64,000 nt of DNA from contig JANBPK010001201.1 of NCBI GenBank assembly GCA_027579435.1, positions 51,487-115,486 of the forward strand. Reading direction: 5' to 3'. The notes under the pieces were generated by a model. That model did no database searches and was not told where the DNA came from. It saw only the letters and a list, made by a program, of their open reading frames with translations. Source of the stretch: Candolleomyces eurysporus. Its lineage: Eukaryota; Basidiomycota; Agaricomycetes; Agaricales; Psathyrellaceae. Made by a program: the position numbers and the translations under genes. Positions 23,658 to 35,628 of this stretch are shown one piece after another. Position 1 is the first letter of the stretch; every line of letters begins with the position of its first letter.

Positions 23658-25843
23658 CTACGCCGCAGACTCTGCCCTACTATATCTCGCCGAGGTCGAA
23701 GGCTCTACTCTCGTATCGTTGGTTTCTATCGTTTCTTGTGTGACTTCCGTCACCGCCTCCGATTCAGTTTTGGTGTAAGCGGTGTTGCTCTCAAACTCCA
23801 TTCGAGTTAGTTGGGTAAGACCCATTGTCTCCCGACCTAGACCTCCATGGCGCCGTGACATTACGGAGGTTGGTGTTCCGGCGCCCCCTAGTCGTCGGAG
23901 GTTCAGGATGAGGATTGAGCCCTGAATAATTGGAGGTGTTCGTCAGGAATTCGATGACATTCGGAGTGGGAGAGGGCAGAGAACATACGGAGTAGGAGTA
24001 CATCGCGTATAACCATCTGTATTGCGGACGGCAAGTGTTAATCCAAACTCGGAGAAGTATGAAAGGCGGTGATGGAACTTACGGCCAACATGGTGTGTAA
24101 TAGAAACCTCCCATGTATATTGACATAAATGCTGAGAGGCCGAGGATTGCTACGATAATAGTCGTGGTGAGTTATCCCTGACTACGGAGGACGCAGATGC
24201 GTACCTGCAAACCTATTCATCCAAAACACCGAATCAGGATCAAGAAAGAATCACCGGTTGGACATCAGCCCCAGTACAGTCAGGCTAATGACTCACAGAA
24301 GGAAAACAAGGGCACCATCTACCACCAAAACGGCGAAGAGCGGGTGTACGAATGTCCAGTTTTTGAGGAGGTCATATCTGATCTTCCCATGACCGTCTTT
24401 CAGGGAATCACGTAGCTTGAAAAGGGTCATGAAAAAGAATGTTGCTAGGAAGACGAGTTGGGAGGGTAAGGGGTATGACTTCATGGAGCGAAGAGGTGTC
24501 CAGGTGGGACGTACCCGCGAGTCCAATATTTAGGGTCCTAGCAGAGGATACATGGGTACATCGCGTTGTTTGATGGGAGAATACGGATGACGAACCAGGA
24601 TATTGGAAGGAGCCTGATCATTTCAGGTGTTACTGTCTTCGTCCCTAGACAAGGCGCTATGTCGAAGTGGAAGGGGAGTGGCTCGGGCACGGGTGGGAAG
24701 CTTGTTTGAACGTCGGAGAGATAGTAACCCGTCTGTTCTACTGTGAGGGAGAGGGAAAGAGGAAACACGAACATCACACTCACAGCACATAGACCTATCC
24801 GTCCCATTCCACCAAGTAAGCCTCCCCCGGACCGACTGACGACGACGAAGCGAGCGCGATGGACGCACCGAGCGTTAAGAGAAGTAGCGAAACAAGCACT
24901 ATCGAACCATCACGATAAGCACCCGAGCCGAGAGAAACACTTCACTCACCTTTACGACTCCCAGCATATAATGCGTGTATCCGTAGGATACAAATGAGAT
25001 CAACTACTATGTTGCACACTCCGGTTCCTGCCCTGGCTCCCAAAACGAGTCGAAGCGAGTTTAGTTGAGCGTTCAGCTAGGAAGATGTTGGATGCGATAC
25101 CGACAAGCTTGATACTTTAGTTATGTCTTGGCAGCTAACGAGAGGAATCGGATTAGGAGGGTGCCCGAGTAAGATTGAAGGACGGCGTCAACTCACAACT
25201 GGATTACCAAGAAAACAGGAAGATGAGCAAGCGAGGGATAAGAATGAATTGCTAGAGAGGAGAGCGTGGATGGCGGCGGACCTTGGCGGAGGGATTAGGT
25301 ATATTGGAGACTAGGATGTTCATAGAGAGAGGTGAGGTTCCTGCCAAGAGCTCCCAACGTAGGAGTGGTCGCGCACCAACTAGAATGCATCTATCCAATG
25401 GCTCAGTCCAGGCCAATAAAAAGCCACGACGGAGACTCACATTAGCAACGCTAACGAGTAGTATCTTGCTATTAGATACAGAATCTTCGGTAGCGACCAG
25501 CGTGCCCTGGCGATCGAGAAGAAAGAACCGGGGTCAGGTAGGAAACCGCTCATCGGGCCGTACGACGTACTTCCAGATATACGCTACCTACGTGTGGGTG
25601 AACGAATGTTTCAGTGAGGACTCGGTGCAAGGATACGGGTTCATGGACTGACTTCGTCATCGAACTTCTGCAGAATATCGCATATCACAAAAGTGATCGC
25701 CGCCGCTAGAATGCGAAAATTCGGACGTCAGTCTATGCGTGACCCTGACATTCGAATTCGAAGAAAGCCAGAGTAAACCGCTTACCAAACGAATAGTTTG
25801 TATCTCTCGTAACCTCGAGAGCAGTCTTGAGTAAAGGGTCCAT
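23658..25843 (-). CDS. DUF6533-type multi-pass membrane protein, copy 2
   Basis: A many-exon minus-strand gene. The first exon reads MDPLLKTALEVTRDTNYSF from 25843 with a GTAAGC donor. Following exons give AAAITFVICDILQKFDDEV, YIWK, ARWSLPKILYLIARYYS, NIVVDLICILRIHALYAGSR, the segment TGYYLSDVQTSFPPVPEPLP, FHFDIAPCLG, LVFLATFFFMTLFKLRD, HPLFAVLVVDGALVFLL, ILGLSAFMSIYMG, and a hydrophilic Thr/Glu-rich tail ending RAESAA at 23658. The IWK...ARYY signature and the hydrophobic helices identify the Agaricomycete DUF6533 group. It is a paralogue of the gene at 18-20 kb in inverted orientation. Some exon borders in the 24.9-25.5 kb part are uncertain. Confidence 0.65.
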
Positions 25844-28119
25844 AATGACGGACGCGAGAAAGGAAAGAGAGGTCTGCCTGTCTGCCCTGCCTACCTGTCT
25901 ATCAGTCAGCTAGGCCAGACAGCGATGGGACCGTGGATGACGGCCGGTGGCAAGGAGAAAAAAGAGCTCTTGGTTACAAACGCGGCGCTTTATTTATCTG
26001 ATGTCAAGCTCGTGGTCTGGCGCGGTTCTGGTTACATTTTCACTCGGTGCTGGCTGTCGGATTATGATAGCACATGTCCCGTCTTGAGTAAAGGTGCCGA
26101 AAAGCTGCCGTAAAGGCGGAGGAACGTTGGAGCTTGACCACCTGATGCCCATTCGTGCTGCCAGAACACCGGGACGACGATGCCGCCGAGCGAAAGGTTC
26201 CGTGGGGGCATGTGGAATTGGGAGGGAGTGCTGGTCGAGGACTGAGTTGTGCCACTGGAAGGTTTGGAGAGAAAATAGCTGATCCGAGGGGAAAAGGTAC
26301 CAGCGCTTTGACACGCAATGTAAAACATCGTACCTACGTCGTATCACTATCACGTCGTACAGCTCTGACATGTCATGTCATTAGAAGGCTGGCTCCGCGT
26401 TACCGCTACAAATCACCCTAATCATTACCCTCTCCATCAAAGAAGCTAGTACCGCTTCATTACGCCGGTAGGATTCGAAGCGCGAAGCCCGCTGGGCGGT
26501 GATATTCGTAATGTTTAAATGGTTGGATGTCAAGTAGAGAACAGACAGAATGAGGACGCACAAGCGACTCGAGTTGTTCTGAGGCCAATGAGAGGGCGCG
26601 AAAAGGTACAACTGGTTGTGCTCGTATCGATCCAGGCAGGTCGGGGGAAACGTGAAACAATGCTATTGGTGATCCCGGAGGGGTGGGAATGCCGGGATGA
26701 TGGGATCATTCGAGATAAGATGGACAAGCAGGTTGCACAACAATTAGAAACTTTCCAATGAGAAACATTCCTTCCCAATGCTGAGCTACGAAAGACTGGT
26801 TTCATTCACATCAGCGAGCCAGTACACAAAGCGAAGTGATCTCAGTCGACGATGCCAGTTAAACTCAGGAACTGATGGACGGGGAGGCTGACCGAGGCAA
26901 TTCTTGACTTTTCGACAGTGAATTGGTCAGGACAATTGAACTGGGAGGCATTTACGTACCTTGCATGGGTAGAAGTTCTAATTCATATACCTTCTTGGAC
27001 GAGCTTATGTGATTTTTGCAGATGTAGGGGCGCTGAAAGAGCTCTATCCGCTTGGAGTATATCCTCAAATTGGCAACCTTCTCTGTATCCTATTTCGTAA
27101 TCATTGGTTACAAGGTAGCAGAAGGTAGCCCGGGAAAGCACAGGCATGGAGGCACACTTATAACGGCATGATACGGCTTGTCGTTGTCGCCATGTGTGCT
27201 TGGACCACTTCAGAGATAATTGAGAGAGACCGCAGACCACGTGGAGTGTAGGAGATAATTCTGATAATTTCTGTGAATCTGAGGTTAGAGGGTCGTTTTC
27301 ACTCGTTTTGATAGAGTACTTACGGCTCCTAACGGTGAGTGGAAGTAAAATGTATAAGGTGAAATTATCACCGTGTACCTCGGTAAGTTGATCGGTCAAA
27401 ACGTGATATTCAAATTCGATGAATTAGTCTTCACTTCCACATGGCGCCATTTGGTCCTCGGCGTGTGGGATTGCGTCTTCCGTTGGCGGTAAGGGCTTGT
27501 AAGGGCCGCATATCTATTTAAAAGAGGCTAGCCGGCGATAGTGCGGTGAACTGAACTATTGATTCAGGCAGATCCGCTCGTCAGCGTCTCCGTGAATGGG
27601 CTATATGATGAGCGAGCTCACTAAGTCTTCGCACAGAATCGCAGCACTAGTCATGCCTATTCAATCCAACCAGCTCAAAACCAGTGCTGGGTGTGTCCGA
27701 ACACTCATTTCTCGGGGCCGCTGAAGCTAGGCAGAACCTTGGTCTTCATATACAATGTCAGTCTTTAGAGAATCTCACGATAGTTGTCACTGAATCCGGC
27801 TTCGAGCTTTGCACTACTTGAGACGTGATAGGACGCTGGGTAGAAAATCAGCGTGAGCGAGCTGAGGACCACAGCGGACACTCGTCTTTCCGCCTTTGGC
27901 GCCCGTTGTTGCGCAGAAAGCGCAGGAAGGGGAGGACTCGCCGGCTCGGCGATCAGTGGTGACGTCATGAATATGGCGCCATTGAACGCCATTTTGTCCT
28001 CATACCGTTCATCTCCTCGTTCGCCATGCCAATCTTTGTAATTATAGTTGAGAAATCGTATCCTTCTCTTCCGCGCTCACTTCCTTCTCCTCGCACCCAA
28101 CTGCAGTCTTCCCTCTAAA
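25844..28119. other. Gene-free stretch
   Basis: About 2.3 kb with only short ORFs on both strands and no recognisable protein or RNA gene. The last 100 bp before 28120 are pyrimidine-rich (CTTCTCTTCCGCGCTCACTTCC), as expected for the promoter/leader of the following gene. Confidence 0.5.
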
Positions 28120-29124
28120 ATGATCGGTCATTTTCCGCCCGAACTTCTCTCCCATATTGCATGGCATGTTTCCGGTCTCCATTACGACTCGGAAGGCGAC
28201 TCGAATCCAATTCTCGCCCTGAGTCTTGTCTCCAAGTACCTCTACCAAGTTGCTTCTCCCTACTTGTTCCATACAGTAAGGGTTTCTGATACGAGGAAAA
28301 TTTTCGTATTGGACGAAGCGCTGCAACACCCCTCGAACCACGTCTACGTTCGTCACCTTCACCTCTCACCAACATCCCACCAGCCACAGGGCGTTTCGAA
28401 CCACGATCTAGTTAGGGCCGTCTCTCGGATCCTTTCTCATACCGCCCCCACCCTCCAATCGCTCTCACTCGATTTCTCAAAGTCCACACCAGAAAGTACA
28501 CTCGTATTCTCTCGGCTATTTCGAACAAGCTTTCCACAGCTCGAGTTCCTCTCGTTGAGCGGATTTTACCCCAACCCTCCAGGCTCAGTACCGTCCCGAT
28601 TCCCCAAAGTCAGACGACTACACCTCCACGGTAACCGCAACCCCCACGGTTTATTGCAACTAGGATGCGTGTCGAACACGTTCCCAGTGCTTACCCATCT
28701 AAAAATATCCGGCCTTAGTATGGCCGTGTCGTTTGCTCTGGAGTTGGAAGAGGCGTTAGGGGTGGCGCCGATTTCGAGTTCTCGAGACTCGGCGCGGAAC
28801 GGTGATTCGTTCTTGGGAGTGAGGGACGATGAAGAGCCGGTACGACAGCTACCGGAATCGCTCACCCACCTCGACATTCTTCCAGCTCCTTCCGTTAGTG
28901 TTCCAGCCATATCAAGCAATGCGAATGTGACGGCGTCGTTGAAGGATGCTGCGATGATGGAGAGGTTACGGTCGATTGCGGAGTCTCTTTCACACGGAGG
29001 AGAAGATAAGAGCGGAGAAGGAAGCCTTTGGTTTAGGCTTTTGGATCGGGATGTTGTTGGAGAAGTCGAGAGAGGATTGAGTCTGAGGAAGGAATGGGAG
29101 GAATGGGTTGGCAGAGAGCGGTGA
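28120..29124 (+). CDS. F-box-like protein, single exon
   Basis: 334 aa from the ATG at 28120. An in-frame ATG at 28048 would add 24 residues, but the F-box-like motif begins right after 28120. The N-terminus HFPPELLSHIAWHV...ALSLVSKYLYQVASPYLFHTV is a typical F-box-like helix pair with the following SPYLF/RTV segment seen in Agaricomycete F-box proteins. The middle has leucine-rich stretches (LQSLSLDF, LEFLSLSGFYP, LTHLKISGLS) suggesting degenerate LRRs. Such proteins are usually substrate adaptors of SCF ubiquitin ligases; the substrate is unknown. There are no introns. Confidence 0.7.
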   Translation: MIGHFPPELLSHIAWHVSGLHYDSEGDSNPILALSLVSKYLYQVASPYLFHTVRVSDTRKIFVLDEALQHPSNHVYVRHLHLSPTSHQPQGVSNHDLVRAVSRILSHTAPTLQSLSLDFSKSTPESTLVFSRLFRTSFPQLEFLSLSGFYPNPPGSVPSRFPKVRRLHLHGNRNPHGLLQLGCVSNTFPVLTHLKISGLSMAVSFALELEEALGVAPISSSRDSARNGDSFLGVRDDEEPVRQLPESLTHLDILPAPSVSVPAISSNANVTASLKDAAMMERLRSIAESLSHGGEDKSGEGSLWFRLLDRDVVGEVERGLSLRKEWEEWVGRER

Positions 29125-30225
29125 GGTAAATTGGTTCAAGTCTCGTAGGGTGGAACGCACATACGGCGTTTTGCGGGATGCATGGAGTTTGAAGAAAATT
29201 GTCAACTGTCGACTTACCTCCCTTCCAACTACCCTTCTACGCCGCACCTCGAGAGACGGTCCACCTGAAATTTCGCACTCTGGTTGGGAGGAGGATCAGC
29301 GAGCATGCCGTGTGTGTGCACCTGTCGTCAGATCTCATGACTAACTATTGACGTCGGGCGACCGTGTTGGACAGCGTGTAGCTATCTAGAACTACCGAGG
29401 GTTGCTTACTCGTAGGGTGATCGTTTTGTTAATAACACCCTCCCCCAAATGAGAACTTGTGAACTCAGGGCATATCTGTTTGAAATTGATGATACATACA
29501 CCTCATCGTGTCTGGAGGGTGCTGTTTTAGAATGTCAAAAATAAGAGACAGGCCTACCTAGAGTTGATGATCACTAGGGCATTCACAACGCGTACGAGAC
29601 GCTTGAAAGTCTTGCATAGCTCTCAGCCGTGAGAAATGGGACCTCTTCGTCAACCTTTGACGGTGCCCGACCGCCCCGAATAGTCCGAACACACTGCGTC
29701 GGCGGTTAGTGTTGCCCCGCTCGTTTGCTTGTCGTGTCTACAGTCCTACGAGCATTCAAATATCGGATCTCAAGTCCCGATGATGCGCACCCAACGCTGA
29801 CGCCACCATCAACCGGGCTATCACTCCCCGGCCAGGTTTCGGGTTTCATGTCCCCCTTGATCGCCCAAGTCATGATGAGCGCTAAGGGTCCAAAGGAGGT
29901 AAAGCTTCAGCATGTCTAGCGCCTCTAAACAATGAGCATGCGACATTTTCTTCCAGCGGTATACGTTGGCACGGTATTGGGGTACATGACTGGGGAGCTG
30001 AACGAAGTCCAGTATGTCTGGTCAGCTTCCGTCGAAATCCCGAATGTATCTACGCTTGACCACGCAAGTCTTGACATGCGTTTGATCAGAATGTCTTGTT
30101 TCGCGTAGAAGTGACAGCCTTTTTTTTAGAATGGAAAGAAGATCAGCGCCCAGGTGAATCCGGAAGCTTTTTTCGGGAGCCAACACGATGGCTATCCCAG
30201 GTTGACACTGTCCAGTGTCGCAAGC
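29125..30225. other. Intergenic; right part is a duplicated promoter segment
   Basis: 29125-29850 holds no gene that I recognise. From about 29860 the sequence matches 47350-47785 in pieces (AAGCTTCA(G/A)CATGTCT, TATGTCTGGT, GTCTTGACATGCGTTTGATCAGAA, GATCAGCGCCCAGGTGAATC). This is the upstream arm of the segmental duplication that carries the two ribonuclease-like genes. Confidence 0.6.
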
Positions 30226-30233
30226 TATAAAAG
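30226..30233 (+). promoter_or_regulatory. TATA box of ribonuclease-like gene 1
   Basis: TATAAAAG at 30226, 109 nt before the ATG at 30335. The paralogue at 47893 has the same octamer 107 nt before its ATG, and both lie in conserved sequence (GCTATAAAAGAC). A long leader of about 75-80 nt is implied. Confidence 0.7.
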
Positions 30234-30334
30234 ACGTACCGAATTCGATGATGTCTCCTCAGAGAGCCGGTCTCTTCCCTCGTATCCCACCACCCCATCT
30301 CCACAAAACCTACAGCTGGTCTTAGGTGTTGACA

Positions 30335-31626
30335 ATGAAGTTCTCCTTCGGTTTGATCACCACTCTCGTTTCTGTTGCTCTCTGTGGAATCGTCCACGCT
30401 GCTCCAGCGCCTCTCTGTGATGGTACCGACGGCCTTTGCACAGGCATCGCTGCTCGGGATGTTGCTGACCCTGTGATGGTTGACGGTAAGTTGAGCCTTG
30501 TGTCTTTCTGTCGCAATTAACTGATTGAGTAACACAGACCTTGTCACTCGTGCGAGGAAATCTTCCGGTGTCAACAACGCAGCAACCTCCAAGAAGATCC
30601 TCGCTGTTCAGAAGGCACAGGGCCAGGCCCCTCNAAAAAGCACGGGTCAAGAAGGCAGCCAACGCAGCGATCCAACAANGGGGCTAAAGCTAGCGTCGAT
30701 AAGAAAGTTCAAGCTTTCCGTAGCCAGGCCAAGAAGGGTGTCGCCACCGGCCGCCAGATTAACGCTCAAGCCGACAAGATTCGTGGCCAGGAGAAGAGTC
30801 GCGTCCTTGGTCAGGCGCGAGTAGATCGCAAAGCTGCAAAAACGCAGGAGTGGGCCGCGAAGAAGAAGACTCCGCATGGAAAGGTCGCCACACAGGCTGC
30901 TGCCGCTGCTAGGAGGCGAGAGCGAAAGCGAACGGGAGCTCCGTCTCCTGCAAACCAGGCCAAGCTGGCCAAGAATGTGAAGCCGACGAAGCAAGAGAAG
31001 AACAATGTCAAGAACCGCTTCCAGGCTGCTCGTCAGAAGTTTGGACAGACTCAGGGTATGCCCACACGAGGTCAAACCGTCAATGTTGGTTCGAGTATGT
31101 CCATCGTTACTTCTACCTCTCCTACCATTTGCTGACGCCCTGTGCGTTTTCGTCACTTTGTAGATAGCGCCAACGGCCGTGCTGTCCGACAGGCCGTCTT
31201 CAACAACTACCTTCACCAAAAGACTCCTATCGGGCATAACGCTGCAAACCAACAGGTAGGTAAAGCCGAGCTGGATTATAGTGGTCGAAGCTGACCCGCG
31301 GTCTTCTGTCTCCTTCCTCTCCTAAACAGCCCAAGCCATTCAGGAACGCCCGATATTCTGCAACTCACGGCGACGCCAATCTTCGAGGGACAAGACCCCT
31401 CGACCGGAATGCCAAGAAAGTCAAGGAGTTCCCTATCATCAACAACAGCCCTAATGGCTGGACTGGCAACGGAAACGTCGGTGCTCTCCGCGCTGTCACT
31501 TACAAGCAGGGTGGGCAGAGGCGTGCCTCGGTCATTGGACATGACCTCAGCCGCGGTGGGGATGCCAACGACCACTATCTTGCGACGAGGGAAGTTGAGT
31601 CATTCGATATGGAAGACTTTGAGTGA
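30335..31626 (+). CDS. Secreted Lys/Arg-rich protein with RNase Sa/barnase-like domain, copy 1
   Basis: Four exons: 30335-30485, 30538-31094, 31164-31255 and 31330-31626. Exon 2 contains two N (30634, 30679); without them it is 555 nt, exactly as in the paralogue, and the product is 364 aa. A signal peptide (residues 1-22, cleavage after IVHA) is followed by a short segment with IAARDV, then about 200 residues very rich in Lys, Arg, Ala and Gln, then a C-terminal domain. There EFPI (Glu299), GALRAVTY (Arg320) and NDHYLAT (His348) fall in the order and context of the catalytic Glu, Arg and His of bacterial guanyl-specific ribonucleases (RNase Sa/barnase). Assignment to that fold is my reading of motifs. 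It could be a secreted ribonuclease, for defence or competition. Confidence 0.75.
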
Positions 31627-31929
31627 AGCATCGAGCTTGCTATATACATACCTGTGTGATAGAGCCTTGGTCGTTCAATTTCATTGACTTTGGGGTACTT
31701 TAGTGGTTCGTGAGTGATGGGATAGGGCTCGGCCTTTGCCGACCAGACATTTGCTTTCACTCGACTTCTCCCTCGTGTTTTTTAGGTCGACCGTCACAGC
31801 TGATGGAGACAGCTACGAGAGTCAGTCGAAAGTGCTGTGAAGTTTATTGAGCAATGGTCTACTTGATCGCCAAGAAACCCAAATCTTGTCAAGACTACTA
31901 CGCTCGTATACGTTGATGCTAAAGCTGTC

Positions 31930-33957
31930 CCCGAGGTGTACGACGTCTCCACGCACGTACTCCGTAAGTTACTGAACACACTCGATGTCTGCATGTTCGC
32001 ACTAGTCTCTGCGATCGACAAATTCTGCACACCCGAGGTCGATGCTCCCTTGACATTGAGCCAATCTTTTCTCAAATACTATTCCAGGCTCTTCGAATGG
32101 TGTCTGTTCTTCTCAGCGAACATCATGCGTATGACGTTCGGTGTGTCGCGGCTCGATGCAAATACCCAAAAGGTCTCAAGATTTGTCCCAAAGCTACTCT
32201 CTCTCGGCTCTTCGCAGCTTCGTCTTGCCGTGATGTCGTCTGAGGATGCTGCAGAGACTGATAAATCTGTGGAACACATTCTCGAGCCGCCATCGACGTA
32301 TCGTTCGCGTTCAATAACTTCCTCTCGGCTGGAAACAAACGGTCTCCACGTTTCAAGTAATCGAAGGTCTTCCGCTTCATGTTGTCAAACTTATGGCTCA
32401 GAACCTCGAGTCACGATATCGCGAAATCCAATTCGGGCAGAAGATGATGAACCACCGGCACCTCCGGAAGTGCTTGAGGCTCTTGGGAGGCATTGCAGCG
32501 TTTTCTACACGTTTTCTAACCCCAGCCCAGGTTTTAAGAGTGTTTCAATAGATATTTTGACTGGAAAGCATACTGAGCACCCCAATGGCAGCGGTTTTTG
32601 GTAACACAAAGTCGGTGTCGTGGAAGAGCCCGTCACGTCCCTTTTGGCGCTCATTCAAGCCGTATTATCCAGTGGCAATAGCGTCATCGGGCGCTTGGTC
32701 TCCCTATTCGACGAGTTCACGTTTGATTCTGGTCGTCAGAGAAGGAATGATACCCTCAATGAGAAACGTCGGAGGTCAGCTCCTTGCAATCTCATCGACT
32801 ATGTCACTTTCCTCTTCAAGCGGCCTTCGAAGAGCGAGGCATCTGTGGCATATTTTGGTGGACACTGACTCTCCTCAATTCGCATGTCATCTACCCTNCT
32901 GCGACCAAGGCTATTGCCCGAGCCTTATATCGGATTCCTCCGAAAATCCGAAAAGAATAGCCAACGGTCCTCAGTTGGGAGACGTTTGGCAATGCTTTGT
33001 TGTGTTGGTGGAGGAGTGGTGGATCTACCGTCGGTTTCACGAAGATCCGCAGAATTCCAATATGACTGTGACGTTTTGCGATAACCTGAATGTGAGTACA
33101 GCCGCTATCACCAGTTATGTGTATGAGCTCACATTCGGTTTGTAACGTTCAATTGATACAGCATGGAGAAACGTCGAGTCCTCACGACTATTCCAGCCGA
33201 GCATGTAGTGGGTGTCGCTACGCAGTCTATTGTTCCCCGATTTGCCCAAAGCAAGAGCGGGAAGCGCGGCATCGAGATGAATGCATGGACGCTGGCGCGA
33301 TTCATGCTTGCAGTCAGCATAATTATTCGAGTTGACGTTCTTCAATCTATCTCATGCTGCCTCTAGGCTGCCGACGAGAACATCGTTGGCTTTCCCCCTT
33401 TCTCCAGTACCAGGTCCTCGCCTATATCATGCAATTCGTAAATCACGACCTCTCGCTGGGGCTCCTAGATTCTCACAGCGCGTCGTTGCTCGAATCGACA
33501 ATTGATCCTTTGATCAGCACCAGTCGCCGCGGAGACTTGCCGGCGTCAAGAAACCCAAGCTCAAGGGGTCGGGGATTTGCTCTGGTTTGATAATTCAAAA
33601 CTTCCTGGACAGTTGGAAGCCTTCCGACTGGAACGGTTTGGTGGCTACAACTTGGACCAGTTGCTTGTACACATCAAGTTCGACTCAAAGTGTCTTGGTG
33701 TGGCTGTGAAGTTGGAGGATACCCTTTCGTTCCGGGACAGGATGGTGCGGCAGGAGAGCGGTAATGTTGATAGTTGGATGAAGCGACGGCTTGGAGCGAT
33801 ATTATTCAAACAGTCTGAGCTCAATGAGCATCAAGTCGTGCTTCATTCAACGACGAAGTTCGTTCTCCTTACTGTGGAAGCTTCGTTAGGCAACGAGGTT
33901 GTGCATCTCGTGGTCCTTTCACAAGCTCGAACTCGGATGATCCTAACGAATAGATGA
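31930..33957 (+). pseudogene. Decayed MYND-finger protein gene
   Basis: Pieces in several frames. The region near 33190-33300 encodes CSGCRYAVYCSPICPKQER followed by ARHRDEC, the Cys-His pattern of a MYND zinc finger. Upstream are 31936-32604 (an open stretch with LRKLLNTLDVCMFALVSAI) and 32620-32868 (LLALIQAVLSSGNSVIGRLV). Downstream, 33577-33957 is an open C-terminal part. The N at 32898 and several frame changes separate them, and no intron pattern I tried joins all of them. Similar remnants follow the second ribonuclease-like gene (49.6 kb) and stand alone at 54.5 kb. Confidence 0.55.
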
Positions 33958-34102
33958 ACAAGGGGAACATGAACTTCGAGATTGTGAGTGTGCTTTAGTT
34001 TTCTACGTGCGTTTTTGTTGCTCTCTTGCTACTAAATGCTGTTGATTGCTTTGTTTCACGCTCTCAGTCGATCGAAGACTGGTTTGTTAGCTGGGATGTA
34101 GT

Positions 34103-34384
34103 TGTGGAGAGTGCACACCGTGTGCGCGTGCACTCACCGGTTATCCGTTCTGTTTCCATTCTCCGGAACGGGAGTAGCTATCCCGATCCTCGTGATACTT
34201 TTGGGTATAACTGCAGCCTACTTACCTCCTGTATCGATAGCTAGTTTTCCCCTTAGCTCACTCCCCTTCCTTCCGTTCCCCCTCTATCCCTTACTCTCCG
34301 AATAAATCTTTATTTCGTACCTCTACTCGAAGATCAGTTTAGTTGAACCCCTTAGGTCGATCACTCGCGACCTTCACTCGTCTA
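34103..34384 (+). repeat. LTR-like dispersed repeat, copy 2
   Basis: About 282 bp matching 1147-1434 in the opposite orientation, from TGTGGAGAGTGCACACCGTG to GCGACCTTCACTCGTCTA. It contains CGAATAAATCTTTATTTCG, a polyadenylation-like palindrome. The region near the left end (GTGCACACCGTGTGCGCGTGCAC) can fold back on itself. No target-site duplication or coding remnant was found. Confidence 0.55.
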
Positions 34385-35457
34385 GATCGGTGGTTCGCAC
34401 CCACCGTTTCTATCAGTCTTACATAGTACCTGTCTTTCGGTTTATGGATGTGAGAGAGCTAGGTCGCCACCACATCACTGGGTACTAGGTCAGCCATGCA
34501 CCAGTCACGATCTCTGCTATACCGATAAATATATCTTAGATTTAATCCACCCGTTCTGTACACATAGAAAGTCATCTTCGTCTATTCTTTGCCCTGAGCA
34601 TCGATGGTTTCGACTCGGGGTGGCTGGTTGGTTGTCAAGGAACAAGGCGAAGCGATCAGAGGCTGTTCACGTCTTTTCTATGATATATGAAAAGAAGCGT
34701 AAGAGCAATGATTGGATTCAGGCCGAAGCGGCGATCTCGTTGTAGGTGACTGCCACGCGGGCCTATCTAGGCGGTCCGATTCCGTGGCTTGCCCTATCGC
34801 AAAGAAGAAGTTGGCGTTGCCCTGTCTACTGCAATGCCTTGTCGTACAGCTCAGTCATTTGGAGCGTTGCGACCATGGGAATAGTAACGATGAGTCTATC
34901 TAAGACTCAAACATCGAGACATTCGCCTGTGGGACGTCATGGAACCTTTCGAGTGGAATAATGCACAGATTCTGAATGCCGAGGGGCACCACCAAGGAAT
35001 AGACGCCAGTAACCTTGACGAGCCTGGCAGGTTGTCCTTGGACAGATTGATGGTCATGCTGATAGCCATTCATGACGTTTGTTCATCAATACCCAATTCC
35101 AATCTATTCTAGGAGTAATTATAACATTCGTCTGAACATGTTACATTGAGAGCTCGTTTAGGTGTATAGACAAGTTTGACTGTACTGGAGGTGTACACGC
35201 ATTGAAGAATGAGTGGAGAGCAATTTTTACAATGAGCCCCGTCCAAGCCATTGAGCCAAGATCGCAGGCTCAAAGCCTCAGATTCTTTCCCCCTGGATTC
35301 TCGAGCGTCGGGAAGCGTTCAAATTACGACTAATAGTTGGATAGCAACGGGCTATAGTTTGAAGTATGAAGACAGATTGTAAGTATGTTGTGAAGTATAC
35401 CACGTCCCACTGCCGTCCAGTGAAATTACTACGCGGTATCTCATCACCGAGAAGCTG
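34385..35457. other. Gene-free stretch
   Basis: Just over 1 kb without a recognisable gene; only short ORFs without family resemblance. The right end is the promoter of the gene at 35629. Confidence 0.5.
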
Positions 35458-35465
35458 TATAAAAA
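35458..35465 (+). promoter_or_regulatory. TATA box
   Basis: TATAAAAA at 35458, 171 nt before the ATG of the secreted Lys-rich protein. The sequence between is pyrimidine-rich (TCATCCTCTCACCTTCGG), as in a transcribed leader. Confidence 0.5.
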
Positions 35466-35628
35466 GGGAGCAAGTGCTACAATAAGCTGTTCAGAGCACT
35501 CTATACGTCTTGACTTTCACGTATCATCCTCTCACCTTCGGTTTATCGCTGGTCGATTAAACTTCTCACTAAATACTTGTAGTACTCATTCTCTCAACCC
35601 ATTCAGCTTACCGGACGTCATCATCGAC

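Noticed and set aside
26455..26530. Possible tRNA (GGATTCGAAG resembles a T-loop on the minus strand)
   Set aside because: No matching acceptor stem, D-arm or anticodon arm at the right spacing.
30538..31094. Reading the Lys/Arg/Ala-rich proteins as linker-histone-like
   Set aside because: They have clear signal peptides, and two of the three have an additional C-terminal domain; no globular H1 domain is seen.
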